In this document: one piece after another, positions 54,508 to 63,221 of the stretch
Position numbering within the stretch: position 1 is the first letter of the stretch
How the letters are laid out: each line of letters opens with the position of its first letter
Source of the DNA: Halomonas meridiana
GTDB lineage: Bacteria > Pseudomonadota > Gammaproteobacteria > Pseudomonadales > Halomonadaceae
Direction of reading: 5' to 3'
NCBI RefSeq assembly: GCF_009846525.1
Contig: NZ_CP024621.1
Location: forward strand, 1,860,001 to 1,924,000
Length of the DNA stretch: 64,000 bases
Translations under genes and position numbers: made by a program
The notes under the pieces: generated by a model
What the model was told of the DNA's origin: nothing
The model's database searches: none
Seen by the model: only the letters and a program-made list of their open reading frames with translations

Positions 54508-54534
54508 TTATCAGATATAAACTATTTTTTATAT
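54508..54534. promoter_or_regulatory. Candidate LysR operator between lysR and dabB
   Basis: TTA-N7-TAA at 54508-54520 fits the TNA-N7-TNA pattern of CbbR-type sites, and an overlapping inverted repeat ATATAAA / TTTATAT (54515-54534) lies in an AT-rich part of the divergent promoter region. Binding is inferred. Confidence 0.45.
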
Positions 54535-54583
54535 GGTGGCGAGAACGGCATAGTCCTTGGCATACGACCAAGGGAGAACGGTT

Positions 54584-56179
54584 ATGCCACATGTCATCGA
54601 GATCGCAGTGTTGTCACTGCTGGCGCTCTGGTTATTGATTCCGGTATCGCTGCTGGTAATGGCGGGTGCCAGCGCTCGCGCCAGCTCGCCCGCATCGCTT
54701 CAGCGCGCGTGGAAAGTCGGCCGCGTACTCACCGCCAGTGCGCTAACGGCCAGCCTGGCCGTAGGCGGCCTGCTGGTGCTGGATGCGCTGGGTTTGCCCA
54801 CCGGCCTGCCTGAAGCGGCTCAGCCGCTGGGGCTATACCCCGATGGTTTGGCCGTGTGGATGGCACTGCTCATCAGTTTATTAGGCACCGTCTTGCTGCG
54901 CTTTGCCGAAGGGTACTTGCAAGGTGACCGTGGTGAACGTCGCTTTTTACCCTGGTGCTTGGTCGTACTCGCCAGTGTCATGCTGCTGGTGTTCACCCAC
55001 CACTTGGTCGTCATGCTGATCGCATGGGTGGGCGTGAGCGTGGCGCTCCATCATCTTTTGACGCTCTACCCCGAGCGTGTCGAAGCCCAGCGGGCGGCGT
55101 GGCAGAAATTCGTCGTAAGCCGCATTGGCGATGCCGCCTTAATCGCAGCAGTGGCGCTGCTGTATGCCCGTTTTGGCACGTTCGAACTCCCCGAACTGTT
55201 CGCAGCAGCGGCGGTGGCAAGCGGTGGCTGGCAATTGGAAGCAGCCTCGGTGGCGCTGGCAGTGGCGGCGCTGTGCAAGTGTGCCCAGGTGCCGATGCAT
55301 GGCTGGCTGATTAAAGTGATGGAAGCGCCCACGCCGGTGTCTGCGCTGCTGCATGCTGGCGTGATCAACCTGGGTGGTTTCGTGTGGCTGCGCCTGTTTC
55401 CAGTCTTCGATGGCTTGACGTTGGGGCACTACCTGCTGATTGCCGTCGGTGGCTTTACGGCACTCGTGGCGGTGATGACGATGCTCACGCAAACGTCCGT
55501 CAAACACGCTCTGGCGTGGTCTACCTGTGCGCAAATGGGCTTCATGCTGTTTGAAATCGGCGTAGGCGCTTATACGCTGGCACTGGCACATTTGTTGGCG
55601 CACTCGCTCTACAAAGCGCACTCGTTCCTGGCGTCTGGCCGTACCGTTCGCGCGGCACGCTGCGAACGCTTGCCACTGGCCCCGCTGCGTCAGCGCCTCT
55701 CCCTTGCGCTACCCGCAGCAGCGTTGGCCGCGGTGCTGCTGGCCATCTTCCCGGTACTGGTGAGCCACAATCCACTGTTAGGCGCGCTATTGAGCTTGGC
55801 GGTTGGCAGTACGCTGCTGGGAATGCCGGTGGGCACGGCTAAACCCAAGCGTGTGGCGCTGTTTGCCATGGCGCTGGCACTGATACCGCTGTATGCCTTG
55901 CTGCACAGCGTGTTGGCGCCTGCGTTGCCGAGTGCGTACGCGCCTCTGACCCTCACAGCGGCCTTGTTGGGTACCTTGATGTTGGCAAGCCTCGTGCTCT
56001 CTGCCGGTGCCGTAACGCTCTTCCCTCAGGCAAGCTGTGTGGCGCGCTGGCGCGTTCACTTTAGCCAAGGCCTGTATCTGGCGCTGCCGTTCCAACGCGC
56101 GGTGGATGCGGTGGCACCCATTCGCCCCTGGTCGCGCCCAGCCTCCTTGGCGCCTGGTTTGAAAGGAGAGTGGTCATGA
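54584..56179 (+). CDS. dabB: DabB, membrane subunit of the DAB inorganic carbon transporter
   Basis: A 531-residue NuoL/MrpA-like membrane protein with about 14 transmembrane segments (VEIAVLSLLALWLLIPV-type start, KCAQVPMHGWLIKVMEAPTP with the conserved Lys and Pro of the antiporter channel, LLHAGVINLGGFVWLRL). It is the ion-channel partner of DabA and drives vectorial CO2 hydration. ATG 54584 has GGGAG 7 nt upstream. dabA overlaps its stop by 4 nt. Confidence 0.9.
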   Translation: MPHVIEIAVLSLLALWLLIPVSLLVMAGASARASSPASLQRAWKVGRVLTASALTASLAVGGLLVLDALGLPTGLPEAAQPLGLYPDGLAVWMALLISLLGTVLLRFAEGYLQGDRGERRFLPWCLVVLASVMLLVFTHHLVVMLIAWVGVSVALHHLLTLYPERVEAQRAAWQKFVVSRIGDAALIAAVALLYARFGTFELPELFAAAAVASGGWQLEAASVALAVAALCKCAQVPMHGWLIKVMEAPTPVSALLHAGVINLGGFVWLRLFPVFDGLTLGHYLLIAVGGFTALVAVMTMLTQTSVKHALAWSTCAQMGFMLFEIGVGAYTLALAHLLAHSLYKAHSFLASGRTVRAARCERLPLAPLRQRLSLALPAAALAAVLLAIFPVLVSHNPLLGALLSLAVGSTLLGMPVGTAKPKRVALFAMALALIPLYALLHSVLAPALPSAYAPLTLTAALLGTLMLASLVLSAGAVTLFPQASCVARWRVHFSQGLYLALPFQRAVDAVAPIRPWSRPASLAPGLKGEWS

Positions 56180-58542
56180 ATCAGTCACCGGTGTCAGAAA
56201 CCGCGATGTCTTCCGCCCAGCAAACGGCCCCTTACCATGATGCGGTAACACGAGCGACCGATGCCATCGCCCCGGTATGGCCGCTGGATCAGTGGATTGC
56301 GGTCAACCCGTGGTGGGGAGTGAAGCATCAGCCTATCGAGCGGGTAAGCCACGCACTGACCCGTCGCGCCGGGCAGCCGATGACCATGCCTGCCGAGTTC
56401 TATCGTCATGCCTGGGAAACGGGCCGAATCACGCGGCAAGATGTGCAGCAGGCGCTACGTCAGGGCGGATACGCCTACAGTGAGCAGAGCGTGATCGGTT
56501 ATTTGACAGCGCCCCCAAAAATGACCGCTTCGCTGCATAGCGCCTGGGATCGTCTGGAGGGCCATACCGGGTTCGATCCGCTCGCGGAGAGCTGTGCCAG
56601 CTACTTCGATCAGCATCAGCAGCGCTGGTCGGCGCCTGCTGGAGAGTCGCTGTATCACTACTGGAAAAGTATGGCGCAGCACGATCTACGCTGGCCTAAG
56701 GCCTTGCGCCAAGCGATACACTCGCTGCCCGATGAGCCGAAGGCTGCAATCGAGCAGGTGGCGGTGGACTGGGCGCTTACGCCGGAAGCCTTCGAAGTGT
56801 TGACCCATACGCTCTTGCTGAGGGTGAATGGCTGGGCATCTTGGTGTCAGGGCATGGGTTGGCACAGCGCCCATCAGCAGGAGGCGGCCGGTATTCACCA
56901 ACTGGCAGCGATGGCGCTGGCCTGGGAGTGGCTTGGTGTCAATCAACTCGCCAGTATTCAGCAGAGTGAATGGCTTGCCCAATGGCAAGCCGATGAGGCG
57001 TCCACGCCTACCCAGCATGAAGCGCTGTGGTGCTGGCAGCACGCGTACGAGCTGGGCTATCAGCGAGCATTGGCGGCTTCGTTGGCAGCTCCAAGTGCGA
57101 CGCACGCCACCACACCCGACGTTCAAGCAGCGTTTTGTATCGACGTTCGCTCCGAGCGCTTCCGTCGACATTTAGAACACGCTGCTCCTACGGTCGCCAC
57201 GCTGGGCGTGGCGGGATTTTTCGCCATGCCGGTAGCCGATGCGGCCACGGGGCCAGAGCGTGCTCAGCCCCGCGTGCCCGGTTTGTTGAAACCGACCTAT
57301 CGCGTGGGCTCACCAGATCCGACAACCCGGGGCGTGCAGCGCTATCAAAAAGAGAGCCAACGGCAAAGCGTACGCCACGCCAAGTACGCGCCGCTCTCCA
57401 CCTTTACACTGGTCGAGACCACCGGCATTGCCTGGGGCTGGAAGTTGATCAAAGACAGCCTGCGTAAGTCGGCATCGGTGCCGCAATGCGAGGCGCCTGC
57501 CGGATTGTTCCACACCTACGACGGTGAGCCGATTGCCCGCCATGAAAAGGTGGCGTTGGCCAAGAACCTGCTCACGCTGTTGGGCAACCCGAGCGCGTCG
57601 CTATTGGTGCTGGTGGGTCACGATTCACAAAGTGACAATAATCCGCACCATGCCGGGCTCACCTGCGGTGCCTGCGGCGGGCAGGGCGGTGGTATGAACG
57701 CCCGGGTCGCGGCTGCGTTATTGAACGACCGAGACGTTCAGCAATCGTTGCAGCAGGCGGGCGTCGCGCTGCCCACCCCGTTCTTTGCGCTGGCGGCAAC
57801 GCATTGCACGCTGACCGATCGGGTGCATGTTTACCGGGATGATCAAATGCCCAAGGCGCTGGAAAGCGCGTTGACCGCTTTCGAAAACGGCGCGCAGCGC
57901 GCTGGGGAGGCGACTCGGTTAGAGCGCGCACCTGATTTGGGCGTCAAAAGTGAGAATGCGATCGATCGTTTGAAGGCCTTGGCCATGCGCGGTGCAGACT
58001 GGTCTCAGCCGCGGCCAGAATGGGGATTGGTCAATAACGCCGCGCTGGTGTTAGCCCCTAGGTCGCGCACGCAAGGCAAAGTGCTGGATGGCCGGGTCTT
58101 CCTGCATGAGTACCACCCCGACCAAGATCCGGAAGGCAACGTGCTAGAAGGGTTGATGATGGCGCCGATGCTGGTCGCCAGCTGGATCAATCTGCAATAT
58201 TACGCATCCACCGTGGTGCCAGGACTTTACGGCGCGGGCAACAAGCTGCTGCACTCGGTCGTGGGAGGCCATGTGGGCGTCATTGAAGGTAACTCTCCTC
58301 AACTCCGCATTGGGTTACCGGAGCAGTCGCTGCGCGATGGCGACAAGCTTCATCACGAGCCGCTGCGTTTGACCGTGGTGATCGACGCACCCAGAGAGCG
58401 CATCGAGGCGATCATCGAGCGTCAGCCAGTGGTAGCGGATTTGATTCACCATCGTTGGCTGTGGCTGACGCGGCTGGGGGAAAGTGGTTTGGAGCGCTAT
58501 TCACCCGTAGGGTGGCAGCCCATCCTAGAGGAGTACGATTAG
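56176..58542 (+). CDS. dabA: DabA, carbonic-anhydrase-like subunit of the DAB system (DUF2309)
   Basis: A 788-residue cytoplasmic protein of the DUF2309/DabA family. The beta-carbonic-anhydrase-like zinc site is visible: Cys and Asp in FCIDVRSERFRRH (about 315) and His and Cys in VLVGHDSQSDN ... GLTCGACGGQGGG (about 480-500). With DabB it converts CO2 to bicarbonate using the ion gradient. AAGGAG lies upstream of the ATG at 56176, which overlaps the dabB stop. Confidence 0.93.
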   Translation: MNQSPVSETAMSSAQQTAPYHDAVTRATDAIAPVWPLDQWIAVNPWWGVKHQPIERVSHALTRRAGQPMTMPAEFYRHAWETGRITRQDVQQALRQGGYAYSEQSVIGYLTAPPKMTASLHSAWDRLEGHTGFDPLAESCASYFDQHQQRWSAPAGESLYHYWKSMAQHDLRWPKALRQAIHSLPDEPKAAIEQVAVDWALTPEAFEVLTHTLLLRVNGWASWCQGMGWHSAHQQEAAGIHQLAAMALAWEWLGVNQLASIQQSEWLAQWQADEASTPTQHEALWCWQHAYELGYQRALAASLAAPSATHATTPDVQAAFCIDVRSERFRRHLEHAAPTVATLGVAGFFAMPVADAATGPERAQPRVPGLLKPTYRVGSPDPTTRGVQRYQKESQRQSVRHAKYAPLSTFTLVETTGIAWGWKLIKDSLRKSASVPQCEAPAGLFHTYDGEPIARHEKVALAKNLLTLLGNPSASLLVLVGHDSQSDNNPHHAGLTCGACGGQGGGMNARVAAALLNDRDVQQSLQQAGVALPTPFFALAATHCTLTDRVHVYRDDQMPKALESALTAFENGAQRAGEATRLERAPDLGVKSENAIDRLKALAMRGADWSQPRPEWGLVNNAALVLAPRSRTQGKVLDGRVFLHEYHPDQDPEGNVLEGLMMAPMLVASWINLQYYASTVVPGLYGAGNKLLHSVVGGHVGVIEGNSPQLRIGLPEQSLRDGDKLHHEPLRLTVVIDAPRERIEAIIERQPVVADLIHHRWLWLTRLGESGLERYSPVGWQPILEEYD

Positions 58543-59690
58543 TCGTTTACCTCGTAGCCGGTCATTTCGAGATAGCCCACCCCCAGAGCCTCTTGTGTGA
58601 CGGTGTCTCGCACCGTCACGTCGCCTTCCCAGTAGGGCACGGTGGTGGGCATCCAACGATTAGGGTGGCGGGCCTCGATGGTGAGGTCCAAGCCCGCGTC
58701 AGGCAGCATTAGCTGCCACGTGGTTGGAATATCCCGCCGTGCCACGCGCTGAATCTCAAGGGGTGTCAGGACAACGCCGTCGGTCCCTCGTTGCTGGGTC
58801 GTGCCCCGTGCGTCCATGAGGTGGGTGAACAGGTAGACCCCGCCGTCCTCACCGCCGCCACGCAGCCGATACGCCATCAGCTTGCGTCCGTCGTTCAAAT
58901 GCAGTGAAAACCAGTCCCAGCCGGTCTGCTCGGCGGTCAGCAGTTGGCTGCTCCACTCTCGGTCTAGCCAGCCCCTTCCCGTCACGGCTTTTTGCTCGCC
59001 GTGGAGCGTGACGCTTCCTTCGATACGTAAATAGGGCTGTGAGTAGTAGCGCGATCCCTGGCCTTGAACGGTTTTTGCGTTGAAACCATTGTCGCCGTGC
59101 CACACCAGTGGCCCGTCTGCGGTCAGAGAAAGCTCGTAGCCAAAGCGCTCCTCGCCGTCACCACTGTAGGCGCGAAGGGTGAACCGTTCGAAATTGTCGC
59201 TACCGGGGCTTTGAAGGTCCCAATCGTCGATCCACGCATGAAAGGGGAAGGCCGTGACCCCCGCTTGCCCCGGTGGCTGCTGGCTGTGGCTACGGGCAAA
59301 CCGCTCGGCCGCAAGGTGAGTTTCCCCTTCTGAGAGCCCTAAGTGCGCCATCCATACTTGGTCGCTGGCCCAGGGAGCAGGTGCTGGGCGTTCATCCGGT
59401 GGCATGAGCGCTTGACGAAACAGCGTCCATTGAAGCCCCAGCGGCTGGCCAGCACTGTCTTCCAGGTTGGCAGTGAGGTACCACCACTCGATGCGGTAAT
59501 CGGGATGGGGGCCGTGATCGGTTGGAAAGGTTAGCGGCACGTCGGCGCTGGCCTGGGCGTAGCCCTCCGCCTGTGCCCCGAGCCCGGCGAAGCCCTCTTG
59601 CGATGGCGTAGTGCGTGGCTCGTCGCTGCATCCCGTTAAGATGCCGACTAGCCACCCGACGAGCATGGCGCGTTTCGCGTATCGCTTCAT
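58539..59690 (-). CDS. AttH/CrtC-like lipocalin-domain lipoprotein
   Basis: A 383-residue protein with a lipoprotein signal (lipobox LTGC, Cys21) and two lipocalin-like halves of the AttH / carotenoid 1,2-hydratase family (DHGPHPDYRIEWWYLTANLE, GRGWLDREWSSQLL, GWDWFSLHLNDGRKLMAYRL). The relatives beside ABC exporters are membrane-associated lipid-handling proteins rather than hydratases. Its start overlaps the end of the permease gene (ATGA), so it works with that exporter. It ends facing dabA, overlapping by 4 nt. Confidence 0.85.
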   Translation of the reverse strand: MKRYAKRAMLVGWLVGILTGCSDEPRTTPSQEGFAGLGAQAEGYAQASADVPLTFPTDHGPHPDYRIEWWYLTANLEDSAGQPLGLQWTLFRQALMPPDERPAPAPWASDQVWMAHLGLSEGETHLAAERFARSHSQQPPGQAGVTAFPFHAWIDDWDLQSPGSDNFERFTLRAYSGDGEERFGYELSLTADGPLVWHGDNGFNAKTVQGQGSRYYSQPYLRIEGSVTLHGEQKAVTGRGWLDREWSSQLLTAEQTGWDWFSLHLNDGRKLMAYRLRGGGEDGGVYLFTHLMDARGTTQQRGTDGVVLTPLEIQRVARRDIPTTWQLMLPDAGLDLTIEARHPNRWMPTTVPYWEGDVTVRDTVTQEALGVGYLEMTGYEVND

Positions 59691-61510
59691 GTGTTTCCCT
59701 CACTCAGCAAAGCGCTTGGCCTGCTGCGCCACAGCCGCCAGCAAGGCAGAGCGGCTGCCAACAGGGCGACACCGACGGCGGTGATCATTAGGGTGGCGAT
59801 CTCGCTGGGAAACAGCTGAAGCGGTAACCGCCAACCAAACGCTGCCACGTTGATGACGGCGACCAGCAGCCAGGTAATCGCGATGCCTAGCGGCAGGGCA
59901 AACAGCCCGGTTAACAAGGCGAGTCCGCCGAGCTGGATCAGCGGAACAGCGACCAACGTTTTGCGTGGCACCCCCAGCGCCCAGAGCGTGGCGAGGTGGC
60001 GTTGGCGCTGCTGGGCTTGGGCTAATAGCGTGGTCAGCAGAGCCAAGGCAGCCACGCCCAGAGTGAGACCGTTTAGGGCGCGCGTGATGCTAAACGTGCG
60101 CTCGAAGATGGTCGTCGCTACCTGTTTGACCTCTTGCTGATCGACCAGCGCGTCACTGGAGAGGTTGAACCTCTCCATGAGCATACGACGAAACAGGGCG
60201 ACGTCGGCGCCTTCTCGCAAAGCGACGCCCACGGTGGCCAACTCGCCTCCATAGCGTTGGGTCAGCGTGTCGACGGTCATGACGATCTGCGGTCGGGGAT
60301 TTCCGTAGTCGGGATAAATTGCGGCGATAGTGGCTTCTTGGCTGCCCTGTGGACGAACGAGCGTCAGGGTGTCGCCGGGGGTGAGATCGTGTGCGAACGC
60401 CATCTGCTCGTTGATGAACACGCCGTCGCGTGTGAGCGCCTGCCACGCGGTGGTGTTGCCGCTTTGGGTCTCTGAGAGAGGCCAGTGCTCGGTCAGGCGC
60501 GGTACAGGCTGAATGCCGAAAAGCGGGATGCTGCCCGGTGGTACGTCCTGGCTGCCCGATGCTCTGCGAACATTCACTACCTCGGTACTGCCTCTCGCGG
60601 TGGGTAACAGCGCCAGCACGCTCTCTTGGTCGCGTAGCCAGTCGTTGAGAGGCCCCAGAGTAGCCGGGGCCGCGTTGATGTAGAGTGGCGCACTCAGCCG
60701 CTGGTCCAGCCACTCCAGGAAGGTCAGCCGAAAGCCACCGACCATACTGCTCACGCCAAGATTCGTTGCGAGGGCAATGAGCAGCGCCATCATCGCCAGT
60801 GATAGGCGAGGAAGCTGTAGCTGCATATCCGCCACCGCCCACTGTAGCAGCGCCACGCGGCGAAAGACGGCCTGCAAACCGCGTAAGATGGCATCGAGCA
60901 ACGGGGGTAAACAGAGCGCACAGGTGAGCAGCAGCGCAGCGACGAGCGTGAAACTCAGCATCAAACCACTGCCGGTGGGGAGCCTGCTTAGCCACAGTGC
61001 CAACCCAAGCGTCGATAGCGTCGCTACCCCGCCCGCGATTCGCATGCGACGTAGCTGGCGCTGATAGGCACTGCGCAAGGCATGGGCATGCCCTAACGCG
61101 AGGACGTCGAGAGTTGCGGCGCGCCATAGCGTGCCACTCGCGGCCAGCAATAACCCTCCTAACGTTATGGCAACGCTCCCCAGCCAGTAGTGCCACGGTA
61201 AGCTCAGCGCGTGTTGTACCTCGGCGCGATAGAGCGAATTGAGCGTGCTGGCAACGTCTGGTAGGAATTTGCTCGCCAGCCACAGCCCACTGACCACGCC
61301 GGCGGCAGCCCCTAAGCCACCCAATATCAATAGCTCTATCAACATGGCCAGGGTGAGGCTGGCGGCCGGTACGCCCAGGGCACGAAGCGTGCGCATGGTC
61401 GACAATCGCTGCTCCATGGCCAAGCCCAGGGCGGCCTGCACGATGAACAAGCCTACGACCAGCGAGAGAAACGCCAGTGCGGTGAGATTGAGGTGGAAAC
61501 TGTCGGTCAA
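59687..61510 (-). CDS. ABC transporter permease, C-terminal part (FtsX family, frameshifted gene)
   Basis: A 607-codon frame containing the first FtsX domain (LTALAFLSLVVGLFIVQAAL), a central membrane section, a second MacB-like periplasmic domain and a C-terminal FtsX domain (LTLGVAALALLTTLLAQAQQ). The apparent TTG start falls exactly in the stop of the upstream frame (TTGA), and the protein lacks the N-terminal part found upstream, so both frames most likely make one permease of about 825 aa. Exports lipids or lipoproteins with the ATPase and AttH-like protein. Confidence 0.75.
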   Translation of the reverse strand: MTDSFHLNLTALAFLSLVVGLFIVQAALGLAMEQRLSTMRTLRALGVPAASLTLAMLIELLILGGLGAAAGVVSGLWLASKFLPDVASTLNSLYRAEVQHALSLPWHYWLGSVAITLGGLLLAASGTLWRAATLDVLALGHAHALRSAYQRQLRRMRIAGGVATLSTLGLALWLSRLPTGSGLMLSFTLVAALLLTCALCLPPLLDAILRGLQAVFRRVALLQWAVADMQLQLPRLSLAMMALLIALATNLGVSSMVGGFRLTFLEWLDQRLSAPLYINAAPATLGPLNDWLRDQESVLALLPTARGSTEVVNVRRASGSQDVPPGSIPLFGIQPVPRLTEHWPLSETQSGNTTAWQALTRDGVFINEQMAFAHDLTPGDTLTLVRPQGSQEATIAAIYPDYGNPRPQIVMTVDTLTQRYGGELATVGVALREGADVALFRRMLMERFNLSSDALVDQQEVKQVATTIFERTFSITRALNGLTLGVAALALLTTLLAQAQQRQRHLATLWALGVPRKTLVAVPLIQLGGLALLTGLFALPLGIAITWLLVAVINVAAFGWRLPLQLFPSEIATLMITAVGVALLAAALPCWRLWRSRPSALLSEGNT

Positions 61511-62163
61511 CTGCTCGGGGATGCCACACTGGCGGCCCGGGTCATCCGATAGCCGTTGGGCGGCCGCTCGATGGCATCGGGTTCGGTCACCAAGCGTAGC
61601 GTCGTCTGTTCCCCCATGAGCGCAGAGAGGGCGCCAATATCCATCACAAGCGTATCGGGCGGTAAGTCACTGCGCAGTTGAATCGGCGGCAGGGTGTAAT
61701 CGCCAAGGGTGAGCCTCGTACCAGGGCCATCACCACGATTCAGCCCGAGGGAGGGCAACGTATCCGGGGCGAGCTGTGTTCGCCAAGGGGGTGTGATGAA
61801 GTCGATGAGCGAGCCGCTGCCTTCACCCGTGGGCAGCGTGAGGGGGTCGATACCCAGCAGCGTCAGCGATACTCCTTCATGGGGTATCGTGGCTTCCAAC
61901 AGTGGGGAGACGGGTAGCCCAGCCCGGCGCAGAGCCAGGTAGTCATCCATGCGTAGCGGCTGACCATCCAAGCGGTCGAGCTGGTCGGTATCGGCGCTGA
62001 AGAGAGCGTTAGCGCGGGCATAACTCTCCTTTGCCGTGGCGTTAATCGCTTGAACGCTGCTCCATAGGGCGCTGGCGACCCACAGCCCCACCAGCAGCAT
62101 CGCCAGTTGCGCAGGGTGGCGCGTGTAGTGGCTGAGTAGCGTGAGGAGGGCGCGTCCGATCAT
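61507..62163 (-). CDS. ABC transporter permease, N-terminal part (frameshifted gene)
   Basis: A 218-codon frame with the first membrane helix (AQLAMLLVGLWVASALWSSV) and the first MacB-type periplasmic domain (LFSADTDQLDRLDGQPLR). It stops at 61507 where the family continues into the FtsX domain, which is found in the other frame. A one-base change near 61510-61540 would join them. It overlaps the ATPase gene (ATGA). Natural frameshift, assembly error or coupled TTG restart cannot be told apart here. Confidence 0.7.
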   Translation of the reverse strand: MIGRALLTLLSHYTRHPAQLAMLLVGLWVASALWSSVQAINATAKESYARANALFSADTDQLDRLDGQPLRMDDYLALRRAGLPVSPLLEATIPHEGVSLTLLGIDPLTLPTGEGSGSLIDFITPPWRTQLAPDTLPSLGLNRGDGPGTRLTLGDYTLPPIQLRSDLPPDTLVMDIGALSALMGEQTTLRLVTEPDAIERPPNGYRMTRAASVASPSS

Positions 62164-62825
62164 GAATGGGGATCCTGTAACTGCCCCCGGTGCAGGCGTA
62201 AGGTACGGTCCAGCGGAGCGGCAACGCGGGCGCTGTGCGTCACCATGAGCAGCGCACAGCGGGTTTCTTTGACCAGAGAGAGCAGCAACGTCAGGACGCC
62301 ATCGGCGGTTTGCTCGTCTAAATTTCCGGTCGGTTCATCCGCCAGCAGTAACGCTGGGCGAACGGCGAGGGCCCGTCCGATCGCCAGCCGCTGCTGCTGG
62401 CCGCCGGAGAGCTGTTCGGGGAAGTGTGTTTCCCTACCGGTTAGCCCTAATCGATCGATCAGATGGTGGCTCCACGCGGGGTCTTCCCTGCCCGCCAGCC
62501 GTGCTTGCAGGCGTAGGTTATCGGCCACATTCAGGCTAGGCACCAAATGAAACTGCTGAAAGACTAATCCTAACTGCTGTCGCCGCACCCGGGCGCGCTC
62601 GGCTTCGTTGAGCTGGGAGAGAGGTTGGTCGTTGATGATGACTTGACCGGTATCCGGGGTATCCAATCCGGCGGCCAAATGCAGCAAGGTCGATTTGCCG
62701 CTACCGGATTCGCCCATCAATGCCAGGCTACTACCAGGAGTGAGAGTGACGCTCACGCCATCGAGTACCTGAAGTTTGCCCTGTGGCGTGTGAAAGGCTT
62801 TGCTAAGCTGGTGCAGGGCAAGCAT
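62160..62825 (-). CDS. ABC transporter ATP-binding protein (LolD/MacB type)
   Basis: A 221-residue ATPase: Walker A MGESGSGKST near 38-47, Q-loop LVFQQFHLVPSL, signature LSGGQQQRLAIGRALA, Walker B ALLLADEPTGNLD, and MVTHS switch. Closest to LolD/MacB/YtrE-type exporters. AGGAG 6-7 nt upstream of ATG 62825 sets the start rather than the long frame to 63023. First gene of the operon ATPase-permease-AttH. Confidence 0.9.
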   Translation of the reverse strand: MLALHQLSKAFHTPQGKLQVLDGVSVTLTPGSSLALMGESGSGKSTLLHLAAGLDTPDTGQVIINDQPLSQLNEAERARVRRQQLGLVFQQFHLVPSLNVADNLRLQARLAGREDPAWSHHLIDRLGLTGRETHFPEQLSGGQQQRLAIGRALAVRPALLLADEPTGNLDEQTADGVLTLLLSLVKETRCALLMVTHSARVAAPLDRTLRLHRGQLQDPHS

Positions 62826-62954
62826 CGGCGTCTCCTGAGCGTGGCTAGGCCTCACTATAGCAAAACCAACCAGCAGAGAGGCATCCCCACGCCTGACGGG
62901 GGCGATAACAGATGTGTTAACAACCTCCACCAAGCGGGCCAACGAGGAAAGCAC

Positions 62955-63140
62955 ATGGAAAGGATTTACGCGTGGGATCATCGACACGAGCAGGTGGTGT
63001 ATCGCATTCCTGGGCATACTCACAAGGATGGTCGAGAAGATAGTGATCTCTCACCGGTCTGGTTGCCGGCATCGCCCGACGAGTTACCTGAGGGCGTAGC
63101 CATCGACGATTTGCGCAAGGTCGATGTGAAAGAGGAGTGA
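62955..63140 (+). CDS. Small hypothetical protein
   Basis: A 61-residue acidic protein beginning MERIYAWDHRHEQVVYRIPG, with an acidic C terminus ending KVDVKEE. GAGGAAAG precedes the ATG at 62955. No family recognised; divergent from the ABC operon and upstream of the yheT gene. Confidence 0.55.
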   Translation: MERIYAWDHRHEQVVYRIPGHTHKDGREDSDLSPVWLPASPDELPEGVAIDDLRKVDVKEE

Positions 63141-63221
63141 GAGGTGCAAGCGCCTCAGGCACTGCGTTTTGATAAAAGTTTGCTAAGCTAGCCTGCGATT
63201 TTCTTGGCGGGTACTCTTGGC

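Noticed and set aside
60153..61529. Long minus-strand open frame of 458 codons
   Set aside because: Arg/His-rich out-of-frame shadow of the FtsX-type permease in GC-rich DNA.
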